DNA from: Coturnix japonica
Lineage: Eukaryota > Chordata > Aves > Galliformes > Phasianidae
Direction: 5' to 3'
Assembly (NCBI RefSeq): GCF_001577835.2
Contig: NC_029518.1
Coordinates: 72,850,319 to 72,914,318 of the forward strand
DNA: 64,000 bases
Part shown: positions 62,468-64,000 of the stretch, one piece after another
How the letters are laid out: the number at the start of each line of letters is the position of its first letter
Numbering within the stretch: position 1 is the stretch's first letter
Made by a program: the position numbers and the translations under genes
The notes under the pieces: generated by a model
Databases searched by the model: none
What the model was told of the DNA's origin: nothing
Seen by the model: the letters and a program-made list of their open reading frames with translations, nothing else

Positions 62468-63257
62468 ATCAGTACATAAATATAGAAAGGAGATTTTATC
62501 ACTATTCATTTATTTTGAACAAAAAGCTCTAAAGCAACTACAGGAGTTAAATTTGATTTGAAATCAATAGTCAACTCAGAGTGAATTAGGCCTGCTGCTT
62601 ATGCATGCACAAGTAAAACCAAGCATAACAAAGTTGTAAAAAGCAAGCATCAGATGTTATTTTGGTCAGATAATGACCACAATTAAACAAAAAACTAAGA
62701 CTATCCTAGAAGGAAAGTGATGTTACCAAGTTTAAATATATTCTTTCTTGTTATTTCTGATTTCATCATCAGACAGTAATCTCTGCTGAATTACACTGAG
62801 CATATCAACACACCTGCTTTCTGATGGTCAGTCCTTTATTTCATATTATCAATATACCTAACCATCCAATGTCTCTAAAGTACAGAGAAGGCACACAACC
62901 TACAGTTTCCTAATACAAAAGCCTAGCTCTACATTCTCATTATTTAAAGTTCATAGTGTTTATAGAAAGCATCAACTGAAACTATTTTCTTTGTTACCAT
63001 TTTCACTGTGTACGCAAATACCAATAAACTGTTTTCTGTTACAAGAAATAGCATTTATTAAAAGCAACAGAACAACAACAAAACACAGAACAAAACAAAA
63101 CAGGGCCCGTATTATTAAATTTCATTATCTCTGAAACAAAAGCATAGCATGGAAGTACAAAATAAATATTTTCCAATAACTACAATTTTCTGTCTGACTC
63201 AAACATTTTCCAATCTAGTCTCACAACAGTGCACTGCTTAAAAGTAGGCTGCTTGTT
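62468..63257. other. Downstream flank and probable 3' UTR of MEI4
   Basis: No other gene is recognised. The part nearest the MEI4 stop, about 63030-63257, is likely to be transcribed as 3' UTR on the minus strand if the AATAAA at 63059-63054 is used. Further left it is plain AT-rich flank. There is an A/C-rich stretch at 63060-63102. Confidence 0.45.
63054..63059 (-). other. Candidate polyadenylation signal for MEI4
   Basis: On the minus strand AATAAA lies about 200 bases beyond the MEI4 stop codon, followed by a moderately T/G-rich stretch. Another AATAAA lies at 62840-62835. AATAAA is frequent in AT-rich DNA, so its use is only inferred from position. Confidence 0.3.
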
Positions 63258-63509
63258 TTAATCAATTCGTATTTGAGCTGAGTTCAAAAGAACACTCAAT
63301 CTCCATAAATATAAAGAAAACAAAGGGAATTCATCTGAAAGATGAAGAATAATTTCATCAAGATTCTTCAGGAATTTGATTTTCTCTTCTTCACCATAGC
63401 CTGAGTCTGAAGCCTTACTTTCTTCTGTGTCATTGTGAAGAAGTTGTTCCAGAATCATGAACAAAGAAAAAATATTCTCATACTGGGTAACATCATACAT
63501 TTCCTGGAC
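63258..63509 (-). CDS. MEI4: MEI4, last coding exon (C-terminus)
   Basis: Minus-strand exon of 84 codons including the stop (TAA at 63260-63258). It opens after an acceptor read as TTTTTCTTTATTCACAG, so the first codons are GTC CAG GAA ATG (assuming phase 0). The protein has the features I remember from the vertebrate MEI4 C-terminus: YDVTQYENIF, then an LFMILEQLL helix and an acidic variable stretch (NDTEESKASD). Next is FLKNLDEIILHLSDEFPLFS, and last LYLWRLSVLLNSAQI. In known biology MEI4 works with REC114 and IHO1 on meiotic chromosome axes to allow SPO11 to make double-strand breaks. The C-terminal part is predicted to be helical. The vertebrate protein is several hundred residues, so the earlier exons lie to the right, outside the window. 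The methionine at 63500 is internal, not a start. Identification is by recognition without a search. No frameshift or stop is seen, so the exon looks functional. Confidence 0.82.
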   Translation of the reverse strand, partial: VQEMYDVTQYENIFSLFMILEQLLHNDTEESKASDSGYGEEEKIKFLKNLDEIILHLSDEFPLFSLYLWRLSVLLNSAQIRID

Positions 63510-64000
63510 CTGTGAATAAAGAAAAATTGATGCATAAACATGGTGTAATAATACTTCTGAAGCCCATTATCTCAGACAAGTAACATTTCTATAATTACAA
63601 TGGCTATATGTTCAAGACATGATTTCTAAGGAAAGATCTGGTTTTTTTTGGGAAGCCAAGCAGCAAACACTCCATCAAACTGTCAAATGAGAAGTCAACC
63701 TCTTGTCCAAGATGCATAGGAGACTTTCTCTAATATCCATAGACTGTGACATATAATTATGACCTAAAGATTTACAACAACAACAAAAACCTTTCTTGTT
63801 TTAGATACATAATTAAATTTGTTTGTTTTTTGCTTCCAGAGAATTTAGGAAAAGTATAAGAATATCTCTAATATGAAGAACTGTTATTCAAATAATGCTT
63901 CTAGAGAACAAAAGAACCCAACACGTTAGGATTCTTAACATCAACTGAAAATATCCAAGTCAGTGCTATACCTCTAAGTCAATTACAAAGAGAAACAGCC
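63510..64000 (-). other. MEI4: MEI4 last intron, 3' part
   Basis: Sequence upstream (on the minus strand) of the last exon. The acceptor AG is at 63511-63510, with a T-rich tract just before it at about 63526-63514. No further exon is recognised up to the window edge. Confidence 0.7.

Noticed and set aside
1-64000. CRISPR array, operon, phage or other microbial system
   Set aside because: There are no regularly spaced identical repeats with spacers and no dense coding. Introns, CR1 LINEs and microsatellites show the DNA is vertebrate.
1-64000. Endogenous retrovirus with paired LTRs
   Set aside because: No pair of long direct repeats and no recognisable gag, pol or env blocks of retroviral type were found. 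The RT pieces are all CR1-type. Only the patch at 41.7-42.0 kb might be LTR-derived, and weakly.

Overview
The window is vertebrate, almost certainly avian, nuclear DNA. It is AT-rich, has no operon-like gene packing, and is strewn with truncated CR1 LINEs. Most of these keep the short 3' tail repeat of the ATTCTATGATTCTGTGAT type, which is the CR1 signature in birds. No bacterial gene, CRISPR array, phage gene or confident retrovirus copy is visible. The CR1 subfamily mix fits a galliform such as chicken, but that is an inference.

The only host coding sequence I can support is at the far right, on the minus strand: positions 63258-63509. It reads as the last coding exon of MEI4, a meiotic double-strand-break protein. 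It has a clean splice acceptor, a stop codon and a possible polyadenylation signal about 200 bases further on. The remaining ~63 kb lies 3' of MEI4. In human the region 3' of MEI4, towards IRAK1BP1, is a long gene desert, and this window looks like the bird counterpart (inference from synteny as I remember it).

Layout: 0.6-2.2 kb is a cluster of CR1 pieces on both strands. 2.2-7.7 kb is nearly repeat-free. 7.7-8.6 kb is a CR1 with part of the reverse transcriptase. 8.6-22 kb is mostly unique sequence with three short CR1 tails and a 215-bp GAAA microsatellite. 22-33 kb is CR1-rich, with about seven pieces, mostly on the plus strand. 33-44 kb has no recognisable CR1 and includes a homeodomain/octamer-rich stretch near 38.0-38.2 kb and a patch with two hairpins near 41.9 kb. 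44-64 kb holds further CR1 copies, including one joining an ORF1 esterase piece to the ORF2 end (50.4-50.9 kb), a young CR1 with an open C-terminal frame (59.7-60.1 kb), an almost identical inverted tail 1.6 kb away (61.8 kb), and two TAAAA pentanucleotide arrays.

Nothing here looks like a new biological system. The best leads are the MEI4 end exon as anchor, the esterase-bearing CR1 deletion product, the inverted pair of young CR1 ends, a pentanucleotide array containing TTTCA-type units, and the CR1-free interval as a candidate regulatory block. CR1 boundaries were judged by eye and may be off by tens of bases.
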